Both the position numbers and the translations under genes were made by a program. Source: JAZLIT01 sp045617525 (GTDB lineage: Bacteria > Bacillota > Bacilli > Bacillales_A > Planococcaceae). From it: DNA of 11,640 nucleotides. Under the pieces are notes generated by a model. That model did no database searches, had not been told where the DNA came from, and saw nothing but the letters and a program-made list of their open reading frames with translations. Below, piece after piece: positions 5,902 to 11,640 of this stretch; position 1 is the stretch's first letter; each line of letters opens with the position of its first letter. The stretch lies in contig JAZLIT010000100.1 in NCBI GenBank assembly GCA_045617525.1, positions 1 through 11,640 of the forward strand. Direction: 5' to 3'.

Positions 5902-7922
5902 GTGAAAAAATCAAGTCACAGAATTTAGTGGATGAAATATCAGAAGAAGAAATACAGAGAGTACTCGAAAAGTATGATGCGGATGCAAAAGTACGTAAAA
6001 TAAATAATCGTAGTATCGTTTTTATCATTGCATTTATGAGCGTTGTATTTTCACTTTTCCATTTATACACAACATTTAATCCATTACCGACATTAATTAT
6101 GCGAAGCATTCATTTAATGTTCGGATTAGCTTTAGTATTTTTAATTTACCCAACCTTTAACAAGCAAAATCGCACGAAAATACCGGTATATGATTGGATT
6201 TTCTTTGGGTTAAGTATGGCTTCATTTATTTACTTATTAGTAGAGTATGATGCAATTATGACAACGCGTGGCGGTATCCCAAATACAATGGATATCACGA
6301 TGGCTATTTTAACAGTTTTACTTGTACTTGAAGGTGCACGACGAGTAACAGGGATTGTATTACCGATCATTGCAATTGTTTTCTTAGCTTATCCATTCTT
6401 TAGTCATTTTGAATTTTTACCTCGAATCATGATGACACGTGAATTTGACTTAGGTGATATTTTTGGACAGATTTACACAAAGACTGAAGGTTTATTTTCT
6501 ACTGCTATTGGCGCATCTGTTCAATTTATTTTCCTGTTCATCTTATTTGGTGCATTTTTAGCCCGTTCAGGAATGGGTCAGTTCTTCAATGATTTATCAT
6601 TAGCTTTAGCAGGACACCACCAAGGTGGTCCAGCAAAAGTAGCCGTTATTTCATCTGCATTCATGGGTAGTATTAATGGGTCGGCCGTTGCAAATGTAGT
6701 AGGTACGGGCGCATTAACAATTCCATTAATGAAGAAAATAGGTTATGAGAAAAATTTTGCTGGTGCGGTAGAGGCGAGTTCGTCCATTGGTGGACAAATA
6801 TTACCACCAATAATGGGTGCGAGCGCGTTCATCATGGCTGAAACGACAGGTATATCTTATGTAACGATTGCCCTAGCAGCTGCAATCCCAGCGATGTTAT
6901 TCTTCTTAGGCTCTTTAGCACAGGTTCACTTTAGAGCAGGGCGTTCAAATCTAAAAGGTATTCCAAAGCCAGATCTACCGAAAATTAAACAAGTTATGAA
7001 AGACGGAGGTCATTTAATGATTCCTCTCGTTGCACTTGTTTGGTTATTAGGGGCAGGTGTACCAGTAGCATTCTCTGCGTTTTATACAATCATCATTACA
7101 GTTGTTGTATCTTGGTTTAGAAAACATACACGTATGGGCTTAAAAGAAATTATCGCTTCACTTGAAGATGGAACAAAACAATCACTCTCTACAATTGTAG
7201 CCTGTGGTGTTGTAGGAATCATTATCGCTTCAGTTAACTTAACAAGCTTTGGTTCTACACTGACTGCTGCAATTACTCAACTAGGTTCAGGTTCATTATT
7301 CTTCACTTTAGTGTTGACGATGATTGCTTCAATTATTTTAGGGATGGGCTTACCGTCAATTCCTGCATATATCATTACAGCAACAATGGCTGCACCAGCA
7401 TTAGCTGAGTTTGGTATACCAATCTTAGTAGCGCATTTATTTGTGTTTTACTATGGAATCTTCGCAAATATTACACCTCCAGTAGCATTAGCATCATTTG
7501 CAGCGGCTGGTTTATCAGGTGGTAGTGCAATGAAAACGAGCTTTATCTCTGTACGTTTAGCAATCGCAGGATTTATTGTACCTTTCCTTTTTGTGTACCA
7601 ACCAACACTTCTTATGGTTGATACAACGAATTTAGCAACAAATGCAACGGAATTCCCGTTTGCGCCATTAGCATCGATTATAACTGTAGCAGTCGTAGCA
7701 ATTATTGGGGTTATCGGGCTAAGTGCTGCAATTGAAGGCTATTTCTCAACGCATTTAAATGCTGTTGAGCGAGTTATATTAGGGATTTCATCAGTAGGTG
7801 TAATCATTCCTGAAACGCTTACGACAGTTATCGGTATTATTATTGTTGTAATTATTTGCGGAATAAATTATTTAAAAAATCGCAAAGATAAAGTGCAAAA
7901 ATTAACTAGTAATCCAGCTTGA
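5898..7922 (+). CDS. TRAP transporter fused permease (DctQM, 4TM/12TM)
   Basis: This 674-aa polytopic membrane protein combines the small DctQ-like part (hydrophobic segments near 38-56, 68-86, 98-116 and 133-168) with the large DctM-like channel part from about 200 onward. This matches the fused permeases of TAXI systems. Conserved DctM blocks are MGSINGSAVANVVGTGA (256-272), EASSSIGGQILPPIMGASAF (292-311), GMGLPSIPAY (482-491) and NITPPVALASF (524-534). It should couple solute uptake to an ion gradient, probably Na+ (family knowledge). GTG 5898 is chosen because AAGGGGGAG (5884-5892) precedes it and it overlaps the DUF1850 stop by 4 bp. Earlier in-frame TTG codons lie on the wrong side of that ribosome binding site. 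It is the last gene of the operon. Confidence 0.94.
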   Translation: MSEKIKSQNLVDEISEEEIQRVLEKYDADAKVRKINNRSIVFIIAFMSVVFSLFHLYTTFNPLPTLIMRSIHLMFGLALVFLIYPTFNKQNRTKIPVYDWIFFGLSMASFIYLLVEYDAIMTTRGGIPNTMDITMAILTVLLVLEGARRVTGIVLPIIAIVFLAYPFFSHFEFLPRIMMTREFDLGDIFGQIYTKTEGLFSTAIGASVQFIFLFILFGAFLARSGMGQFFNDLSLALAGHHQGGPAKVAVISSAFMGSINGSAVANVVGTGALTIPLMKKIGYEKNFAGAVEASSSIGGQILPPIMGASAFIMAETTGISYVTIALAAAIPAMLFFLGSLAQVHFRAGRSNLKGIPKPDLPKIKQVMKDGGHLMIPLVALVWLLGAGVPVAFSAFYTIIITVVVSWFRKHTRMGLKEIIASLEDGTKQSLSTIVACGVVGIIIASVNLTSFGSTLTAAITQLGSGSLFFTLVLTMIASIILGMGLPSIPAYIITATMAAPALAEFGIPILVAHLFVFYYGIFANITPPVALASFAAAGLSGGSAMKTSFISVRLAIAGFIVPFLFVYQPTLLMVDTTNLATNATEFPFAPLASIITVAVVAIIGVIGLSAAIEGYFSTHLNAVERVILGISSVGVIIPETLTTVIGIIIVVIICGINYLKNRKDKVQKLTSNPA

Positions 7923-7948
7923 TTTAGACATTAAGGTTAAATATAAAG

Positions 7949-8008
7949 AGCATTTATGAAGAGCTTCGATTGGAAATTGCAATCTGAAAATCTCATAAAT
8001 GCTTTTTT
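7949..8008 (+). terminator. Nested-hairpin terminator of the TRAP operon
   Basis: AGCATTTATGA (7949-7959) pairs perfectly with TCATAAATGCT (7993-8003), followed by a T-run. The loop of 33 bases contains a smaller hairpin (GATTG/CAATC around 7968-7984). This makes a two-tier structure, unusual compared with the simple stems elsewhere in the window. Confidence 0.8.
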
Positions 8009-8101
8009 GTTTTTAAAAAAATAATTTTTTCACTATCCAGGAAGCATATTTAAGGAAAATCAAGTATAAAGAACAATAATTATGTTTAAAGGAGATAAAG
8101 T

Positions 8102-8130
8102 TTGATTTTTAGACACATTTGTTTTATAAT
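8102..8130 (+). promoter_or_regulatory. Sigma-A promoter of the 60-aa membrane protein
   Basis: TTGATT (8102-8107) and a perfect TATAAT (8125-8130) are separated by exactly 17 bp. A transcript would begin near 8137, 45 bases before the start codon. Confidence 0.65.
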
Positions 8131-8181
8131 AAAAGTAATACCGAAGTGATAAAGAATAGTAAATCATTGGGAGGAATTTTT

Positions 8182-8364
8182 ATGAAAAGAATTGATGCGG
8201 ATTACTTAGTACCAGCTAAGTTACATCTAAATAATTTGGACCTTGAGTTTAGAGAACCTGGATCAATGATTTTATTAGGAATTGTAATTGGTGCATTTTC
8301 TGTATATGGAATTGCAGCAACCAGCTTAATGGCAGTGGATATTTTCTCGAAAATTTTTGGTTAA
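8182..8364 (+). CDS. Small single-span membrane protein, 60 aa
   Basis: ATG 8182 follows GGGAGG (8169-8174) at a good distance. The first 27 residues are polar and charged (KRIDADY...LEFREPG). Residues 28-50 are a continuous hydrophobic stretch rich in Gly, Ala and Ile, and the tail is short and amphipathic (DIFSKIFG). A single transmembrane helix with a cytoplasmic or surface N-terminal arm is expected. The gene has its own promoter and a strong terminator, so it is a monocistronic unit. I do not recognise a family. Upstream in-frame ATG and GTG codons have no ribosome binding site and lie before or at the transcription start. Confidence 0.75.
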   Translation: MKRIDADYLVPAKLHLNNLDLEFREPGSMILLGIVIGAFSVYGIAATSLMAVDIFSKIFG

Positions 8365-8374
8365 TTATAATAAT

Positions 8375-8417
8375 CAAATCAGCATAAAAACTTAATTATG
8401 CTGATTTGTTTTTTTTT
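8375..8417 (+). terminator. Intrinsic terminator after the 60-aa gene
   Basis: CAAATCAGCATAA (8375-8387) pairs perfectly with 8396-8408 over 13 bp with an 8-nt loop, followed by nine T residues. Confidence 0.9.
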
Positions 8418-8454
8418 GATTAAATACGTAGGTTACCCATTGCTAGCATTCCTC

Positions 8455-8463
8455 TGTTATAAT
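8455..8463 (+). promoter_or_regulatory. Extended -10 promoter of the DUF1456 gene
   Basis: TGTTATAAT is a perfect extended -10. A weak TTACCC (8433-8438) lies 19 bp upstream, so the extended motif probably compensates for a poor -35. It is 61 bp ahead of the start codon. Confidence 0.55.
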
Positions 8464-8490
8464 AATGGCTATCACCTCAAGGAGTTAAGA

Positions 8491-8532
8491 TTGAGCGGAA
8501 TTTATATCAGGAGGAAACCTAAGTATGACTAA
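8491..8532 (+). other. Possible leader ORF overlapping the DUF1456 start
   Basis: TTG 8491 is preceded by AAGGAG (8479-8484) with a six-base spacer and reads 13 codons (LSGIYIRRKPKYD) to TAA 8530-8532, just past the ATG of the DUF1456 gene at 8525. The main gene's AGGAGG (8509-8514) lies inside this frame as two rare AGG arginine codons. It could couple or tune translation, or be chance. Confidence 0.3.
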
Positions 8533-9025
8533 TAACGATATTTTAATTCGTTTACGATATGCATTTGATTTAAAGAATACTGAGATGGTTGATATTTTTA
8601 AATTAGGTGGAGCGAACTACACAAAAGAAGAAGTATTAAATATGCTGATTAAAGTAAATGACGACGAGGATGCGCCGGAAAACTTTATGAAATGTAATAA
8701 TAAAATGTTAGAGACATTTTTGAATGGTTTTGTGACATTTAAACGTGGCGTTCAAAAGGACGAAAATGGCAATGTGAAAACAGCTGCGCCAGTAACAGGT
8801 AAAGAAAGTTCAAATAATATGTTGCTTAAGAAAGTAAAAATTGCATTAGCTTTAACGAGTGAAGATGTACTTGACTTCCTTTATGAAGGTGGCGTAACAG
8901 TTTCTAAAGGTGAACTTGGGGCTATTTTACGTAACCCAACCCATAAAAACTATAAAGAATGCCTCGACCGTTTCGCACGTTGTTTCCTAAAAGGCTTAAC
9001 AATGAAATATCGAGTTAAAAACTAG
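8525..9025 (+). CDS. DUF1456 family protein (YehS-like)
   Basis: The 166-aa protein consists of two similar copies of about 65-70 residues (roughly 3-75 and 97-163). Each starts with an N-x-LL/IL-x-x-L/V-x-x-A-L/F pattern, has a D-x-x-x-L/I-F-x-x-G-G-x-x-x-(S/T)-K-x-E-L/V middle and ends with an L-x-x-F-L-x-G helix. This duplicated architecture and length match DUF1456, which includes E. coli YehS. The acidic, soluble protein has no known function; the helical repeat may mediate binding. AGGAGG (8509-8514) is ten bases from ATG 8525. The gene is a single transcription unit with its own promoter and terminator. Codon use matches its neighbours. Confidence 0.85.
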   Translation: MTNNDILIRLRYAFDLKNTEMVDIFKLGGANYTKEEVLNMLIKVNDDEDAPENFMKCNNKMLETFLNGFVTFKRGVQKDENGNVKTAAPVTGKESSNNMLLKKVKIALALTSEDVLDFLYEGGVTVSKGELGAILRNPTHKNYKECLDRFARCFLKGLTMKYRVKN

Positions 9026-9050
9026 AGCGACCTAACCAGTCGCTTTTTTT
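9026..9050 (+). terminator. Intrinsic terminator of the DUF1456 gene
   Basis: AGCGAC (9026-9031) pairs with GTCGCT (9039-9044) across a 7-nt loop and is followed by a T-run to 9050. Confidence 0.8.
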
Positions 9051-9080
9051 CTTTCTAAAAATCGAAATACTTTTTTATAG

Positions 9081-9099
9081 TTAACATAAATGTTAAAAT
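9081..9099 (+). promoter_or_regulatory. Extended -10 promoter overlapped by a perfect palindrome
   Basis: TTAACAT-AA-ATGTTAA (9081-9096) is a perfect 7-bp dyad. It overlaps TGTTAAAAT (9091-9099), an extended -10-like element with a T-rich but poor -35. A repressor binding the dyad would block transcription of the radical SAM gene. The gene for such a regulator is not in the window. Confidence 0.4.
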
Positions 9100-9134
9100 A
9101 AGGTAAAGGTTAAAGGGAGAAATGGTGAGCAAAA

Positions 9135-10013
9135 GTGAAAACATTTAAAAAGGTGTACATTGAAATTACCAGTGTTTGTAATTTAGCATGTAGCTTTTGT
9201 CCACCGACAGAGCGGGCTAAAGGGTTAATTAAGGTTGATCAATTCAATAAAATATTAGAAGAAATTGCACCACATACTAAATATATTTATTTACATGTAA
9301 AGGGAGAGCCACTTTTACATCCGCGTATCGATCAACTTCTTGATGCTGCACATGAAAAGGGCTTCAAAGTAAATATTACGACGAATGGTACGTTAATTCG
9401 AAAGCAATGGCATAAACTATTAGGCAAGCCAGCACTGCGTCAAATTAACTTTTCACTACATAGTTTTGATGGCCATGAAGGGTCTGAAAATCGCGAGAAA
9501 TATTTAGGAGATATTTTAGAATTCGTACGTGCGACGAGGGAGCATAAAACGCTTATTTCTTACCGATTATGGAACCTTCAGCAGGATCATAAAACAGATA
9601 TAGCGGCTCGTAGAAATCGTGAAACGCTTAATATCCTTGAAAAGGAATATGATTTAGATTACCGGATTGAAGAGAAAGTTGAACCTGGAAAAGGGTTGAA
9701 GGTTGGACCTAATGTTTATTTGAACCAGGATCATGAATTTAGATGGCCGAGTTTGCTAGAAAAAGAAGATATGAGTAAAGGCTTCTGTCATGCGTTGCGT
9801 TCTCATGCAGCCATTTTAGTTGATGGAACGGTGGTACCTTGCTGTTTAGATGGTGAGGGTGTCATTAATTTAGGAAATATCCATGAGCAAAAGTTTTCGG
9901 AGATTATCGAGAGTGATCGAGCAAATGCTTTGGTGGATGGTTTTTCTCGACGTGAAGCAGTGGAAGAGTTATGTAGAAAATGTGGATTCCGTCAAAAATT
10001 CGGAATGGAATAA
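9135..10013 (+). CDS. Radical SAM/SPASM domain protein
   Basis: The 292-aa enzyme has the radical SAM [4Fe-4S] motif CNLACSFC (Cys15, Cys19, Cys22) at the very N-terminus. HVKGEPLLHP (54-63) corresponds to the GGE-like SAM-binding motif, and TTNGTL (82-87) is also conserved. C-terminal cysteines at 218, 236, 237, 280 and 283 (FCHA, VPCCLDGEG, LCRKCG) form a SPASM-type auxiliary cluster domain. Such enzymes modify peptides or proteins, or small molecules, through a 5'-deoxyadenosyl radical. No precursor peptide or partner gene is adjacent, so the substrate is unknown. GTG 9135 is the start because the frame is closed just upstream (TGA 9126-9128) and the motif spacing is typical. GGTGA (9124-9128) can serve as ribosome binding site. 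A short frame at 9122-9148 overlaps the start. Confidence 0.9.
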   Translation: MKTFKKVYIEITSVCNLACSFCPPTERAKGLIKVDQFNKILEEIAPHTKYIYLHVKGEPLLHPRIDQLLDAAHEKGFKVNITTNGTLIRKQWHKLLGKPALRQINFSLHSFDGHEGSENREKYLGDILEFVRATREHKTLISYRLWNLQQDHKTDIAARRNRETLNILEKEYDLDYRIEEKVEPGKGLKVGPNVYLNQDHEFRWPSLLEKEDMSKGFCHALRSHAAILVDGTVVPCCLDGEGVINLGNIHEQKFSEIIESDRANALVDGFSRREAVEELCRKCGFRQKFGME

Positions 10014-10014
10014 T

Positions 10015-10060
10015 AAAAATCTCAGAAAACACGTTATGTGTATTTACTGAGATTTTTTTT
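10015..10060. terminator. Bidirectional terminator between convergent genes
   Basis: AAAAATCTCAG (10015-10025) pairs perfectly with 10047-10057, with a weaker inner ACAC/GTGT stem. T8 follows on the right and A-rich sequence on the left. It serves both the radical SAM gene and the leftward metallophosphoesterase, which ends at 10063. Confidence 0.88.
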
Positions 10061-10062
10061 GA

Positions 10063-10662
10063 TTAAATAGTGCGTGCCTTTTTAAAAGTAACAGTCATTT
10101 CTTCACTATCATAGAGACACCATTCACGGTTTTCGACAACAGAGCCAACATTTATCGCATATTGTTCAGTTTTATTTAATTTATAAAGAAGATCAAATTC
10201 AATTTCAGTACGTACACCATTGCAATAAAGTGCAGAACGATGACTATGCCCGAAAAATAATAAAGGTGTCTCAAAGGGCGGAATGGTTAATTCGAAAGGC
10301 TCTGTTACTTTGAATTGATGGCCATGCATAAGTGTAGCGTGGTTGATTTCCATTTTCTCGGGATAGCTTAAAAAGTGCTTGTCCCCTGTTACCAAGGCAA
10401 TACGTTCTTCTTGATTGCCAATGATTGAGGGGAATGTTAATAGTTCTATAAATTCTACTGTATAATCCGCAGCCTCAGTAAGCGGTATATGACCTTGCAA
10501 AGTTGCAAGTTTCTTTTTGCCGACTTTACATTCAAATAAATCGCCAAGCCCTATTATTTGTAGGTTTTGATTGACATTTTCACGTTCACTTCGGATTGCT
10601 TTAAGTACCTTTTTGGTGTCTTTTATCTGGCTGTGTAAATCGCCTAGTAATGCATATTTCAT
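10063..10662 (-). CDS. Calcineurin-like metallophosphoesterase
   Basis: The 199-aa protein has the metallophosphoesterase motif series: GDLH (D8, H10), GLGDLFE (D41), GNQEER (N83), MHGHQF (H113/H115) and FGHSHR (H139, H141), all potential ligands for a two-metal centre. The third motif reads GNQE rather than the common GNHE/D, so the usual catalytic histidine is replaced by Gln84. Similar replacements occur in YfcE-type enzymes (GNCD), so activity is not excluded. It is soluble with no signal peptide and of normal length for a minimal phosphoesterase domain. The substrate (a phosphodiester or phosphoprotein) is unknown. GGAGG (10671-10675) sits eight bases before the ATG. It converges on the radical SAM gene and diverges from the acyl-CoA dehydrogenase gene. 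Confidence 0.9.
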   Translation of the reverse strand: MKYALLGDLHSQIKDTKKVLKAIRSERENVNQNLQIIGLGDLFECKVGKKKLATLQGHIPLTEAADYTVEFIELLTFPSIIGNQEERIALVTGDKHFLSYPEKMEINHATLMHGHQFKVTEPFELTIPPFETPLLFFGHSHRSALYCNGVRTEIEFDLLYKLNKTEQYAINVGSVVENREWCLYDSEEMTVTFKKARTI

Positions 10663-10683
10663 CCGAATCGCCTCCGTGTAACT

Positions 10684-10712
10684 ATTATAAATGTTTCTAT
10701 TTATAAAGTTAA
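10684..10712 (-). promoter_or_regulatory. Sigma-A promoter of the metallophosphoesterase gene
   Basis: On the minus strand, TTAACT (10707-10712) and a perfect TATAAT (10684-10689) are separated by 17 bp. The start codon lies about 22 bp beyond the -10, giving a short leader that just contains the ribosome binding site. Confidence 0.5.
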
Positions 10713-10807
10713 ATTAAAAATTTGAACGGCGGTGAAAAAATAAATTGCAGATGAAGGGGGTAAATTGCTACACTTAAAATGTAAAAATTATGAATTAATG
10801 GGGTGTA

Positions 10808-11640
10808 ATGTTAGTGGTTTTTTTCACAGAAGAACATGAGATGTTTCGAAAGGCGCTCCGCAAAATGTTGGAAAAGGAAGCCTATCCATTTTACGCTAGG
10901 TGGGAAGAGGAGCGAGATATTCCGCGAAGCTTTTGGGAGAAGCTAGGGGAGAATGGCTTTTTATGTCCAATGGTCGGTGAAAAATATGGTGGGTTGGGTT
11001 TGGATTTTGCGTACTCAGCGATTTTAACGGAGGAACTTGAACGGGTTGGTGCGAGTCTGGCAAGCGGAATCGCACTACATTCGGATATAGTGACGCCGTA
11101 TATTGAGGCTTTTGGGACGGAGGAACAAAAGCAGCGCTGGCTTCCAAAAAGTGTGACGGGCGAGTTTATTTCAGCAATTGCCATGACAGAGCCTGGTGCA
11201 GGTTCTGATTTAGCAGGTATCTCGACTACCGCTAAGCGCGATGGTAATTTTTATATTTTGAATGGGGAAAAGACGTTTATCACAAATGGGATTCACGCTG
11301 ATTATGTGGTGGTCGTGTGTAAGACAGATCCGCAGGTTACTCCTGCATATAAAGGGATTAGCCTAATCGTAGTGGAAACAGGTACGGAAGGGTTTAAACG
11401 TGGCAAGAAGCTGAATAAAATTGGCATGCATGCAGCAGATACAGGTGAATTAATTTTCGAGGATGCGAAAGTACCTGTTGCAAATTTATTAGGTGAAGAA
11501 GGTCGCGGCTTTTATTACTTAATGGAAAAGCTACAGCAGGAGCGTTTAATTGTTGCGATTGAAACCCAAGTCGAGGCAGAGGAATGCTTTCGTTTAACGC
11601 TTTCTTATGTTAAGCAGCGAAAAGCGTTTGGCAGTCGTAT
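10808..11640 (+). CDS. Acyl-CoA dehydrogenase, 3'-truncated by the window end
   Basis: The 277 visible residues cover the N-terminal helical domain (FFTEEHEMFRKALRKMLEKE at 5-24, GFLCPMVGEKYGGLG at 50-64) and the middle beta domain of an acyl-CoA dehydrogenase of about 380 residues. They include the FAD-binding signature AMTEPGAGSD (125-134), LNGEKTFITNG (151-161) and KIGMHAADTGEL (204-215). The last helical domain, with the catalytic glutamate, has only begun (RKAFGSR at the edge), so chain-length class cannot be judged. It oxidises an acyl-CoA to the 2-enoyl-CoA and passes electrons to ETF. Both ATG 10808 and GTG 10814 are possible; GGGGTG (10800-10805) is close to the first and better spaced for the second. 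The gene is open to the window edge and appears intact. Confidence 0.92.
   Translation, partial: MLVVFFTEEHEMFRKALRKMLEKEAYPFYARWEEERDIPRSFWEKLGENGFLCPMVGEKYGGLGLDFAYSAILTEELERVGASLASGIALHSDIVTPYIEAFGTEEQKQRWLPKSVTGEFISAIAMTEPGAGSDLAGISTTAKRDGNFYILNGEKTFITNGIHADYVVVVCKTDPQVTPAYKGISLIVVETGTEGFKRGKKLNKIGMHAADTGELIFEDAKVPVANLLGEEGRGFYYLMEKLQQERLIVAIETQVEAEECFRLTLSYVKQRKAFGSR

Noticed and set aside
5846..6109. Leftward frame opposite the DUF1850/permease junction
   Set aside because: It lies antisense to two strongly supported genes and has no translation signals.
10891..11184. Leftward frames opposite the acyl-CoA dehydrogenase
   Set aside because: Two overlapping Ser/Pro-rich frames mirror the dehydrogenase codons; neither has a start signal or a recognisable domain.
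1..11640. CRISPR arrays, tRNA/rRNA genes, complete insertion sequences or prophage genes
   Set aside because: No regularly spaced repeats, cloverleaf-like sequence, transposase, integrase or phage structural gene was seen on either strand.

Overview
The window is AT-rich DNA with strong AGGAGG-type ribosome binding sites, frequent GTG/TTG starts and compact U-tracted terminators. This points to a low-GC Bacillota. A likely sporulation-type promoter in front of the first small gene, and the style of the protein sequences, suggest an endospore-forming Bacillales of the Lysinibacillus/Solibacillus kind (inference). I see no rRNA, tRNA, CRISPR array, transposase or phage gene.

Left part (1-2554): a 50-aa gene with a sigma-F/G-like promoter is followed by a hairpin. 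Then comes a leftward FAD flavoprotein of the 3-ketosteroid delta1-dehydrogenase/fumarate reductase superfamily, with its own terminator at 364-410.

Middle (2555-3973): this is the most unusual stretch. A small zinc-ribbon gene starts at 2555 and stops making sense after residue 24. Its missing C-terminal half, with the second CxxC knuckle, reappears at 3787. The halves are separated by a foreign segment flanked by an exact 8-bp direct repeat, ACGCAAAA. Removing one repeat copy plus the segment restores an uninterrupted 77-codon frame. The segment carries the C-terminal half of a blasticidin-S/cytidine deaminase-type gene, an intact SAM-dependent methyltransferase gene with a TTG start, two look-alike GTTCCCAAA hairpins and a strong terminator.

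Transport operon (4473-7922): a TAXI-type TRAP substrate-binding lipoprotein, a DUF1850 protein and a fused DctQM permease overlap by 11 and 4 bp and end at a nested-hairpin terminator. Together they should form one secondary transporter for an unidentified, probably organic-acid, substrate.

Right part (8102-11640): several separately transcribed genes follow. They are a 60-aa single-span membrane protein, a DUF1456 protein, a radical SAM/SPASM protein under a palindrome-covered promoter, a leftward metallophosphoesterase, and the first three quarters of an acyl-CoA dehydrogenase that runs off the window. The flavoprotein, transporter and acyl-CoA dehydrogenase could all serve catabolism of a polycyclic or organic acid, but they do not form one operon and the link is only a hypothesis.
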